DNA of 64,000 bases, from contig JALMQS010000852.1 of NCBI GenBank assembly GCA_024734495.1, positions 1,302,001-1,366,000 on the forward strand. The letters run 5' to 3'. Position 1 is the first letter of the stretch. Each line of letters starts with the position of its first letter. The stretch comes from Forficula auricularia. Taxonomy: Eukaryota; Arthropoda; Insecta; Dermaptera; Forficulidae. The translations under genes and the position numbers were made by a program. The notes under the pieces were generated by a model. That model was given only the letters and a program-made list of their open reading frames with translations, was not told the DNA's origin and made no database searches. Shown here piece after piece: positions 10,651-23,193 of this stretch.

Positions 10651-13600
10651 CTGTAAAAGTAAAAAAATTATAATATTAGAAAATTAAAAAATATTACATT
10701 TTGAATATATGTAAAAAAAATTTGTGGGAGAGTGAATTCTCAGCAAAAGAGGTCTAGACAAAGATAAATGTTTTACATTTCCTATATATTAAAGGAGACT
10801 AATATAATATAATATAATATAATTAGGGATCATCCTGGCCCCTCGAATTGTCGGCTGATGAAGTTCGGCCTTTAATAAAGAAGAGAATCTATCAGGAATG
10901 GAACAATTCCTGGAAAATATCCAGTGCTGACAAAGGGCGACATTTCTTCGGAGTGTGTCCGGGAATCCCGGTTCAGCCCTGGTTTGAACGATACCACCTG
11001 TTCAGAAAAATGTCTGTACATATTAATAGGCTGAGACTTGGGCACGCGACGACTCCCGAGTACATGCATAGGGTTGGTCTCAGAGACCACCCTTTCTGTA
11101 GATGTGATTCGAGCTCCCGGGGGGACATTAACCATGCCCTTCTTGGGTGTGGGTTGTCTCGACGAAAAATAGACCGATTTTATGACAGGGTTCGGGGAAA
11201 GATCCAGTTCCCTACAAATACGCAGATATTACTTGCCTGCATATCCGAGGGAGGAGAACTAGGGAAGCTGGTTCTTCAATTCCTTATATCACTGGGCTGT
11301 GATATTTTTTGATGAGTTTTTAGGTTGCTATTTAGTTTTTTATTTTTATTTATTTATTTTTGTTAGTTGTTTTGTTTTTTGTAGAGTTAATGTGAATATA
11401 TTGGCTGGCAAAATGGGTTTGTGCCCGATGCCAATAAATAATATATAAAAAAAAAAAAAGGAGACAATAAAAGAGTGTGTCTTCTGCTGAAAAAATAAAT
11501 TTTTAAATTTATTTGAAACTTAGTATAGTTTCGAGAGCTTTGCCCTCTTCATCAGTCTATTATAATTGATTAACAGGAATTGATATGTGAAATTTTTTCA
11601 ATTGTAATAGACTGATGAAGAGGGCAAAGTTCTCGAAACTATAGTCTTGTTATAAATACATTAAAAAAATTATTTTTCCTGCAGAAGACACACTCTTTTA
11701 TTGTCTCCTTTAAATTATAAAAATTCTGCTACTCTCGGCAAAAAGAAACTTTCAATTTAATTTACAATATAGAGGAGTTCATATTTTTTTCCATATAAAA
11801 TCAAATTGAAGTTAAAAGTGGATTATCAATGGTTTAGGTCAGTGATACCCAACCTTTTGTGGCCTATCTTCTCCTGTTTCTGGAGGTTGACTAACACCTA
11901 TCGCCCCCTTTTCATTTTCATTGTATGCCTAATTTTAATTTGAAGTAAAGAGTAAATAATAGAGTAGTTTTATTATTTTAAACAATTTTATTTCCGTATA
12001 AAAAACAACCAAAAGCCGTTTTATCCGGTCACTCTTAAATAAAATAGAAATAATCTGACGTGTTCTGATGTGGCCATCCACTTGACTTTAACATACAACC
12101 TGGCCCCTCACTTATATTTAATATTTAATAAAATTATTTATATTCATGTAGGAGAGGGGGTTAGTTTTTGCATTTTTAGACTCCTGGGGGCCCACTGATT
12201 ATGTATACAAAATTTGGTTGAGTTTGGTACAAGGGCCTAGATTTTCATTTTTTGACCCTACACCCCTCTCCCCTATTTTGGCCGTTAGTTTTGCATTTTA
12301 GTCTTCTGGGGTCTCACTGATTATGTATCCAAAATTTGGTTGAGTGTGCTCAAATGATTTTTAATTTTTTACCACCCCTCCACACCACTTAATTTGGGGG
12401 TCGATATGCACCAAAATCTAATCAGGTCTTAATCACAGAAACAAAATCAATTATTATAAGGGCAACTCCAGTCTGGTGAGCAACATTGCGGCAAGGTTTC
12501 GGGGTGGGCTCGGGTTCTGTGAGAGTTGAAGCCATCACACTCTCCGTGGAAGAGAGTGTGGTGGCATAAAGCCGGTGCCTCCCCTTGTCGCCCTGGGAAT
12601 TTCTCAGAGAACTTTATACGATATGACCTTCAGGGCGATGAGGGGTTCATTAATGAATTTTTACAGCTTCAACAGGAGAACTTATAGGGAAATCGCTCAA
12701 ATTGCGATAGAAATTGTATATAAAAGAAAAAAAGAAAAAAAGAAAAAAAGAAATTTTTTTTTTTTTTTTTTTTGTAAATATATTATGTTAATATTCCTAT
12801 AATCATGTAAATAATCCTGTAATTAAATTCACCCGATAATGTAAATATTTCTTGTTAGTGGAGGCCCCCACCTGCGTGGCCCAATAAACGAAAAATCACA
12901 ATGGACTCAAAACTACCTGTGAAATTTGGTTTTGATATTCACACTAGTTTTTGAGCTAGCTCGTCCACAAAAAATTTGGTAACAGACTAACAACCAGACA
13001 CAAAGACTAACTAACAGACATTTTGACAAAACAATTATTATCTCGAAAAATATAATTTTTTCGATGTTCACTTCTTAAAGCTTTTTTGTAGAGCGAAATG
13101 CCATGGTTTAGCTCAATTTTTTTTAATCAAAATAGTTTCAGCCGTTTTTGATATATTTCGAAAAAAAAAAACAAGGAAAAAAAACACTTATTTTCATGCA
13201 CGATTACAATACTTGTATGGAAAAGTAAAAAAATTGAAATAATACATTTTTTACAGATTTTTTTAAGAAAAAAGAAGTGAAATAATTAACTAAGATCATT
13301 GACGGACATTTAAAAAACAATAACGTTTGTTAGGAGAATCTCTATTTCCTCAAAATAATCTTGCACCACTTTAAAAATCGACGATCCCTTCGTATCAGTG
13401 ATCAAAGTTCTAGCAAACAACATTTCCTCAGTAATTTCCTTTTGTTAATTGACAAACCTCAAATAAGCTAATAAAATTGCTTTGTTATCAATCACATGCA
13501 AGGGCGGAGGGGGCGACCGCCCCCCCCCCCCCATACAGGCCCGTGCCTGGCGCGGAGTGCAACACGTGTGTCGCACGCAGAGGCCAAAAAACGGCGGCCA

Positions 13601-16600
13601 AACCGACAAGGAATTTATAACAATTTTTTATTTTTATTTTTTATTTTAATGAACTTAAAATATGAGATATGAAATTTGTAAAAAAAATTAAAAAAAATTT
13701 TTGTTCTACGTGTTTGTAGGGGGGGGGGCGTCTCCGATCCCCCCCCGCTTGGACAATTCGATAGCGACACACTTATATAAGACAGATCTTATATATCGAT
13801 CGGGCACCTTATATACTCCCTATATATTATATATATCCCCCCCCCCCTCATAAAAAATACCTGAATCCGCCCTTGATCACATGATTAATTAATCAATTAT
13901 GATTCATCAATCTGCAATGCAAATTTCACTTTTTTCAACAAATTGGTGAGTTTGGATTCAACGTCCGTGGCCATTTGGTCAATTCGCCTGGAAACAGTAT
14001 TGTTACACAAACGAACCGATTGACTTTCTTTTGAACCGACTTGAAATTAAGAAAAATAAAAACCGACTTCAAAAAATTAAATGCAACAAATAAAATACAA
14101 CTAAAAGGTATAAAATAATTATTATCTTATTTAGTTACAACTAAACGACGAAATATTAACATGAAATTACTTTTTGAAGTCGGTGCCAAACAAACTATAC
14201 CTATAAGCGAGCATACCCTCCAAACGTACTAAGTAAGATCCGTCGAGTGCGATTCATAAAAGGTATATGTTTGGCACCGACTTCAAAAAGTAATTTCATG
14301 TTAATATTTCGTCGTTTAGTTGTAACTAAATAAGATAATAATTATTTTATACCTTTTAGTGTATTTTATTTGTTGCATTTAATTTTTTTGAAGTCGGTTT
14401 TTATTTTTTTCTATAAAAATTATTTTATTTTTCTCTTTTTTAGTGATGTTATTAATAGTGATCATATCATCAGAACTTGATCAAATTAATATGACACCTT
14501 CCCTAAGACACCCCCTATGGGATAAAAAAAGAACCATCGAAATCGGTTCATAAACAAAGAGGTTAGGTCTAAACAAACCTAATAAAAAAGGTCTAATACC
14601 TATGATAAAAACGAAAAAAAAATGGGACCAATCGGAAGCTAGACTGGACCCAATGCAAAAAAAATTTTCAAAATCGGTTGAGAATTGGCGGAGATATGAG
14701 GTAACATAGGCACAAAAAAAAAAAAATTCAATCGAATAGAGAACCTCCTCCTTTTTGAAGTCGGTTAAAAAGGAGGAGGTTCTCAATTCAACTGAATTTT
14801 TTTTGTGTCTATGTTACCTCATAACTCCGCCAATTATGAACCGATTTTGATGATTTTTTTTGCATTGGGTTCAGTCTAGTTTCCGATTGGTCCCGTTTTT
14901 TTTTTAATTGGTATTGGACCTTTTTTGCTATGTTTGTTCAGGCATAACTTCTTTGTTTATTAACCGATTTTAATGATTCTTTTTTTATTGGAAAGAGGGT
15001 ACCATAGGGGTGGTTCGATATTAATTTGGTCAAGTTCTGAAGATATGATCAATGACGAAATAACGTAAATCTCCAATTCTTATGAACAAATAATCGAAAT
15101 TATAATAAATAAAATCTTTTATAAAAACAATCTTAAAACATTCAATTAAAACCCGCAAACGTTTCGAGATAATTTCTATATTTATGAATTTTATTTTATT
15201 ATCATTTTCTGATTCATTCGCTCCGACGCTTTGTCTTACGAGATGCATGCAAGATATTATATTAAGTCACTATTAATAACATCACTAAAAAGAGAAAAAT
15301 AAAAATAATGTTTATAAAAAATTATAAAACCGACTTCAAAAAAAATAAATGCAACAAATAAAATAATTATTAACTTAAAAATCAAATAAAATCCACTAAA
15401 AGGTATAAAATAATTATCTTATTTAGTTACAACTAAACGACGAAATATTAACATGAAATTACTTTTGAAGTCGGTGCCAAACATATACATTTTATGAATC
15501 CCACTCAACGGATCCTTACTTGGTACGTTTGGCGGGTACGCTCGCTTATATAGTTTGTTTAGCACCGACTTCAAAAGTGATTTCATGTTAATATTTCGTC
15601 GTTTAGTTCTAACTAAATAAGATAATTATTTTATACCTTTTAGTCTATTTTATTTTATTTTTAAGTTATTATTATTTTATTTGTTGCATTTAATTTTTTT
15701 GAAGTCAGTTTTATTTTTTTTTATAATTTTTTTTTTTTACTAGGCCCCTCGCCTATCATGATTTCAACAATTTTTTTGGTAGCCGGTAAAACAACAAGTT
15801 GTACTGTACAGTACTATTTTAATGGTTTCCCTCTTTGAATACTCATCGCCCCCAAATCGCCCTACACTTATTTATTGCCCTGATAACCCAAATCGCCCGC
15901 TTGGGGGCGATCGCCTCCAGTTTGAGAACCACTGGGTTAGGTAATGAAAAGAAATGCAGCTTTGGAGATTTCTTTTATTTAGAAATTTTCTCTGACGTTT
16001 CGGTTATAGATTAATTATAGTTATCTTCGAGCTAATACAATAAATACAATGAGATTATAATCTTATTCATGTAATATTAATTAAACGAATCTCATTGTAT
16101 TTATTGTATTAGCTCCGAAGATAGCTATAATTAATCAATAGCCGAAATGTCACTGAAAATTTTTAAATAAAAAAATTTCAAAAACTACAGCAATTGGTAG
16201 GTATTTGTAATTAATTCTAAAGATAAAAATAAAAACTTGACACCTGTAGACTGACTGAGACGAAAGACTGTTCAGCCGAAAAGCAGACAAGCGGGATTTT
16301 ATACCAATAGTGGACGATTCGAGAAATGAAGCCAGCTTCTAATAATACCAACATTCTAAAAATAAAATAGGAAAAAATATTAATTAAAAAGTTTTTTGTT
16401 AATTTGTTGAATATTTTTAAATTACTTTTGGGTGAAAATCTCTTGCAGTGTATTATTACGTCTTAGGGTAAGTGCAATTTGTCGCGGCTCAGCCATATAA
16501 ATTTCTTGAAGCCCACATTTCTCATGTTCTTCAAAAGTGTCTAAAATTACCTGAAAAATACATACATTTATACCAAGAGCCAAACATATACCGGGTGAGT

Positions 16601-19600
16601 TTTTTAACTTGAGACAGTCTTATAACTCAAAAACAGTGCATTATATGAAAAAAAGTTTCAAATAAAAGTTTATTTATATCAGGAGAGAAACTAAACTACG
16701 CTATTGTTTTTATTTAACCTAGGATAAGCTTTCAAGGGTATTTCGAGGTCATGTTCTGTTTTTTAAATGGAAACCTATATGTTTCTGTACATATTCTTAA
16801 TCTAGAAAAAAAACTGAACAACTTTCATAAGAACTATTTTTTATACGATATCAAATAAAAAAATATTAATCAATTAGATCTCAAAAAAATCCTAATAATT
16901 ATTTTTAACAATCATACAACTTAATTATCAAATAATAATGATCAAATATTTAATTATTAAATAAATAATTTAATAATTTAATAATTTTCCCCTCAGGAGC
17001 TTCATTTTATATATTTAAAAAAACAAAAACAGGAAATGTAAAGGCTACGAAGAAACTTAATCCAGAAGACTTGCGATACACTCTGGAATGTTATAGAATA
17101 TAGATCATTGTCGCAAAATGATTAAATTGTTAATTATCATTAAATTATTTATTTAATTTTAATTATTTAATAATTATTATTTGATAATTAAGTTGAATGA
17201 TTGTTAAAAATAATTATTATTAAAGATTTTTTTGAGATGTAATTGATTTAATATTTTTTAACCGACTTCAAAAAAGGAGGAGGTTCTCTATTCGACTGAT
17301 TTTTTTTTTTTTTTTTTTTTTTTTGTGGCTATGTTACCTCATATCTCCGCCAATTGTCAACCGATTTTGAAAATTTTTTTTGCATTGGGTCCAGTCTAGC
17401 TTCCGATTGGTCCCATTTTTTTTTCGATTTTTTTCCATAGGTATTAGACCTTTTTATTAGGTTTGTTTAGACCTAACCTCTTTGTTTATGAACCGATTTC
17501 GATGGTTCTTTTTTATCCGAAAGGGGTGTCTTAGGGATGGTGTCATATTAATTTGGTCAAGTTCTGATGATATGATCACTATTAATGACATCACTAAATA
17601 GAAAAATAAAAATTTTTAAGAAAAAATAAAAACCGACTTCAAAAAATTAAATGCAACAAATAAAATACACTAAAAGGTATAAAATAATTATTATCTTATT
17701 TAGTTACAACTAAACGACGAAATATTAACATGAAATTACTTTTTGAAGTCGGTGCCAAACAAACTATACCTATAAGCGAGCGTACCCGCCAAACGTACTA
17801 AGTAAGATCCGTCGAGTGCGATTCATAAAAGGTATATGTTTGGCACCGACTTCAAAAAGTAATTTCATGTTAATATTTCGTCGTTTAGTTGTAACTAAAT
17901 AAGATAATAATTATTTTATACCCTTTAGTGTATTTTATTTGTTGCATTCAATTTTTTGAAGTCGGTTTTTATTTTTTTCTTAAAAATTATTTTTATTTTT
18001 TTATTTAATGTCGGATAAAAAAATAATTCTAATAAAAGTTGTTCAATTTTTTTTCTAGTTTAAGAATATGTTACAGAAACATATAGGTTACAATTTAAAA
18101 AACAGAACTTGACCTCGAAATACCATTGAAAGCTTGTTCTATGTCGACAAACAATAGCAAAGTTTAGTTTCCCCTTCGATATAAATAAACTTTTATTTGA
18201 AACTTTTTTCATATAATGCACTGTTTTTGAGTTATAAGACTGTCTCAAGATAAATAATTCACCCGCTATTTAAGACCTCACTTTTTAGGTCAATGTTAAA
18301 AAAACTAACTAGGGGTTTCACTAACAAGAGATCAAAAAAAAATTCTTAGAAATCAAGTTTCTAGGATGAGTGTATTTCATTTTATGAAGGAAAAACTGCG
18401 ATTTTTCAAAAAATTGCATTTTTTGAAAACTTCATCCTCATGTTACCATTATCCAATTAGGATGAAACTTTATTTCAATTGTAGCAAATTTAATCTAGTT
18501 TAAAAATGTATAGAGTCGTCTTTGTCGAAAACGTGCTCCTTCATGGTCGAAAATGGGGGAAAATCGAAAAAAGTACGAGTTTTAAGGATATTCAAAAGTG
18601 ATCCCTGGGGCCGTATTTTGACAGGCGCTAGTACCGCTTCTACTTAACGTAAATAGATGAAATTTTTATAAATTTACGCGTAATTTAAAGAGCTTTAATT
18701 TATCTAAAAATATATTTTTGATTTGATAAGCCGCTTTAGACTTATTCAAGAAAAACTCTGAAATTTTCTCTTTTTGAGGGGCGTAGGAAAATTTCCACAA
18801 CGCAGATTTGGGAGAAAACTTAGGGTAGTAATATTGGAGTACCAATAAAGGTATTACAGCAATTTAATTATTTCCTGTTTATGCCATTTTTTCGCGTAAT
18901 TTGCCTGGACTCGTACTATTATATTTAAAATTAATTGATTGATTGTTTCTTCAGGTTTAACCAACAGGCAGAACCGTAACTAGGCAGATCCATCAGCTGT
19001 ATAAAAGCAATATCGGCTTTACGAACGTTCACAATCGATCTGCTAGAAAAAGAGTATTGTATTTGTTCATTCTATTCTAAATACAAGACCTTATTTGAGG
19101 AGAGATCAACAAGAAAGGCAAACAGTCCTTTTCTCATCCTTGCTATTCCTTCGGGAAGTTCCAAATAAGTGGATTCTGGTGGCTGGTTGAAAATTTTCTC
19201 CCGGTACAACCGATGAACAATCGGATTTTGGGTCAACTGAAAAAAAAACAGAACAACTAATATTCAAGGGTTTAATATAATGAGAGCTTCCAGTTGTCTG
19301 GGCGGTCGGGATTTCGTATTTATTAAAATAAATTAATAAATCTTTATTCTTCGACCTGCTTAGAGGCACAAGTCCTCGGTGTCTCGGTGACTAGGTTATC
19401 CAAACATCAATACAATTTAACAAATAATATACAAGTACAAAAAAAAAATAGAAATGTATGCTCATTAACAAATAACATCAAAAAAAAAGTAATTTACAAA
19501 TTCGGCGCAAAAACCCGATACCAGGAGCAAGCGGTGCATTAGCCATCCCGGCATTTGTCATATGGAAACCTGGTCAAAACCTTAACAAGGATGGTATGAC

Positions 19601-22600
19601 CTCTCTCTACCTCAGCTAATCTGTGCTTGTGGGAACTAAATAAAATTTTGTACGACTTTAGGACTTGACAAACTTTATAATTGATTTAATTAATTAAAGT
19701 AGTAATAAATAGACTATTCCACAAATCAATGCCCGATCCTACAAATGAATATAAACCTAAATATTAATATTTGAATTAATTAACTTGTAGGAACCAGACC
19801 TATTTAAATTAATACCATTCTTCCCTAAATCCTTATAATCTAAATAACCATCTGAATCATCCTCATAACAAAAAACACGACAATTCTACGATAACTGTGG
19901 CACCGCTATCTGACGATGGATTCTTATAGTACTCACCGAAATAAGACGAAAATGAAGAATACCATTTTTTGAGATTTCGCTTAGTTTTTAAGATATCGAG
20001 TTTAAAAAATACTGTTTTTTGAATTTATTTTATTTTATTTTTCACTTGATATTTTTATAGAAACTAAGGAAACCGTAGTATTACGGGTGTTCAGTATGTA
20101 AAAGTCGTTGCCGGTTCGGTTAAGATATTCAGTTCGGCTCGGTTCGGCTCGTATATCTTCATTTCGGGCTGGTTTTTAGGCGATTAGGTTGGCAATGGTT
20201 TGGGGTCCCACTCATTATGTATACAAAATATGGTTGAGTTTGGTACAAGGGCCTAGAATTTCATTTTTGACCCTCCCCCATTTTGGGCGGTTAGTTTTTG
20301 CATTTTTATACTTCTGGAGGTCCCACTGTTTGTGTATACAGAATTTGGTTGAGTTTGCTCAAATGGCCTAGATTTTTAAATTTTAACCCCCCTCCACCCC
20401 CCCCCCGCCTTAATTTTGAGTCGTGTGCACCAAAATCTAATCAGCACTTAATCTCAATGGACCAAAACTACGTGTGAAATTTGGTTTCGATATTCACAAT
20501 AGTTTTTGAGCTAGCTCGTCCACAAAAATTTGATAACGCACACTAATAACCAGACAGACTAACTAACTAACATACATTTTGACAAAACAATTATTATCTC
20601 AAAAAATATAATTTTTTCGATGTTCACTTATTAGGGCTTTTTTGTAGACCGAAATGCCCTGTTTTCGCTCAATTTTTTTAATCAGAATAGTTTCAGCCGT
20701 TTTTGAGATATTTTGAAAAAAGAAGTAAAAAACCCACTTTTTACTTTACCATAGATGGCAAAGATAGATGGCATAGATGGGAAAGTATGGTCAAGTATTG
20801 TAATCTTGCATGAAAAAAGTGGTTTTTTCTTCTTTTTTTCGAAATATCTCAAAAACGGATGAAACTATTTTGATTAAAAAATTGAGCTAAACTATGGCAT
20901 TTCGCTCTACAAAAAGTCCTAATAAGTGAACATCGAAAAAATCATATTTTTCGAGATAATAATTGTTTTGTCAAAACGTCTGTTAGTCTGTGCGTTACCA
21001 AATTTTGTGGACGAGCTAGCTCGAAAACTAGTTTGAATATCAAAACCAAATTTCACACGTAGTTTTAGTCCATTGAGATTAAGAGCTGATTAGATTTTGA
21101 TACATATCGACCCAAAATTAAGGGGGTGGAGGGGGGGGTTAAAAATTAAAAATCTAGGCCATTTGACCAAACTCAATTAAATTTTGTATACATAATCAGT
21201 GGGACCCCAGAAGTCTAAAAATACAAAAACTAACCGCCCAAAATCGGGGGGGGGGGTTCTGGGTCAAAAAATTAATTTCTAGGCCATTTGACCAAACTCA
21301 ACCAAATTTTGTATACATAATAAGTGGGACCACAGAAGACTAAAAATGGAAAAACTAACCGCCCAAAATGGGGGCGAGGGAGTAAAAATTAAAATCTAGG
21401 CCGTTTGAGCAAAGTCAACCAAATTTTGTATACATTATCAGTGGACCTCCAAAAGTCTAAAAATGCAAAAACTAACCATCCAAAAGGGGGGGGTGCATGG
21501 TCAAAAAATTAAAAACTTGGCCATTCGACCAAACTCAATCAAATTTTGTATACATAATCAGTGGGATCCCATAAGTCTAAAAAGCATAAAACCAACCCCC
21601 TCCCCTACATGATTATAAATAATTTTATTAAATATTAAATATAAGGGAGGGGCCAGGTTGTATGGTAAAGTCAAGTGGATGGCCACATCAGAACACGTCA
21701 GCTTATTTCATGCACGATTACAATACTTGACCATACCCTGTATGGTAAAGTAAAAACCAACAATTCGTCAACCTTTATCTGGTCAAGAAAGATTACACAC
21801 AAACCAGATGTTGTCATAACACTATAGGTAAATGATAATAATACTGAAAAAGCCTAATTATTCAACAACTTCATTTTAATGTTTCTATTTCTAATAAAGT
21901 AGTCGTAAAATTAAAGTATTAAAGAAATTTAAATGTGTAATTTTTCTAAGTATGTTCCTTTCATTATTTAGCTCATAGCCCCGCAAAATATAGCGCCGGT
22001 CTGGTCCAAGGATTGAATATCGATTGGAAACACCATTTTTTTCATATTCTCTCTAATTCTAATAGTTAATCAATGCATCTACTCATTTATTTGGTTTGGT
22101 GTATATTTTAAAACTTAAATGATAATTGGAGTTGTTGAATAGTTAGCTATTTTCAGTATTAAGGCTTATAGGAAATTGGGGATGTTTGGTAGAATTTTGA
22201 AGGGTACATCTAGAGCAGTCAAGTCAAAAGTTTATTTAACTTATGTAAGACCTAATTTAGAGTATTGTTCTGTGGTTTGGGACAAACATCCACAACGATT
22301 AGGGAGAAAAATTGATATGGTACAAAGGAGGGCGGCTAGATTTGTTTTTGGTAAATTTGATAGGTTTAGTGGGGGGGGTCACTTGAATGATTAATGAATT
22401 AGGATGGTTTAGCTTATTGGAGAGAAGGGAATGGGCTAAATTGAAAGTGATTTTCAAAGCCTATAAGGGTTTTAGGAGTTGGGAGGAAATAACGAATAGA
22501 TTTCAGGAACCAAATTATTTAGGTAGAGCTGATGATAGAAAAAAGATTCCTAAGCCAAGATTCTTGAAAAATATCGGTTTACATTCAATTGTAGGATCTG

Positions 22601-23162
22601 TGGAACAGTCTGTCTGTTACTACTTGGGATTATAGTCCTCTGCCCCCTATGATTAAATCAATTATAAATTTTGTCAAGTCCTAATGTCCTAGAGTTGTGC
22701 AAAATTTTATTTAGTTCTCACAAGCAGAGATTAGGTGAGGTAGAGAGAGGTCATACCATCCTTGTTAAGGTTTTGACCAGGTTTCCTTAACAACTTATGG
22801 CAAATGCCGGGATGGCTAATGCGTCGCTTGCTCCTGGTATCGGGTTTTTGCGCGGAATTTTTAAATTACTTTTTGTCCTTTGATGGAAATCTATGGTCAT
22901 GTTATTTGTTAATGAGCATACATTTCTATTTTTTTTTTTTTTTTGTTAAATTGTTGTAATTAATTTGTATTGATGTTTGTTAATGTATTGTAGCTAGATT
23001 GTATTGATGTTTGGAGGAACTAGCCATCGAGGACTTGTGCCTCTAAGCAGGTCGAGAAATAAAGATTTATTTATTTATTTTAAAATTATTAAATTTAAAA
23101 ATTTTAAAATAATTTTAAAAAATGTTTCACCAAGTACCAACACCAAATTCCTTAAAAACTAT

Positions 23163-23193
<31 letters not shown>

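Larger units (their letters stand above)
11840..15934. mobile_element. Degraded hAT element, heavily nested
   Basis: The terminal CAGTGATACCCAACCTTTT (11840) and complement AGTTTGAGAACCACTG (to 15934) are hAT-type ends. The 8-bp flanks are GTTTAGGT (11832-11839) and GGTTAGGT (15935-15942), one mismatch. The interior holds a minus-strand hAT transposase remnant, a B element with a LINE in it, a 377-bp hAT MITE and two P copies. That the transposase belongs to these ends is inferred. Confidence 0.6.

Noticed and set aside
15030..15248. 72-aa ORF (and related frames at 30889-31291)
   Set aside because: Present in two diverged P copies as noncoding repeat sequence with no shared conserved frame.
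16422..16430. Stop codon (AAG TAA) directly after IR exon 9 as the end of the gene
   Set aside because: The GTAATT at this point serves as donor; exons 10 and 11 follow in matching phase and supply the missing S2 end and M4.
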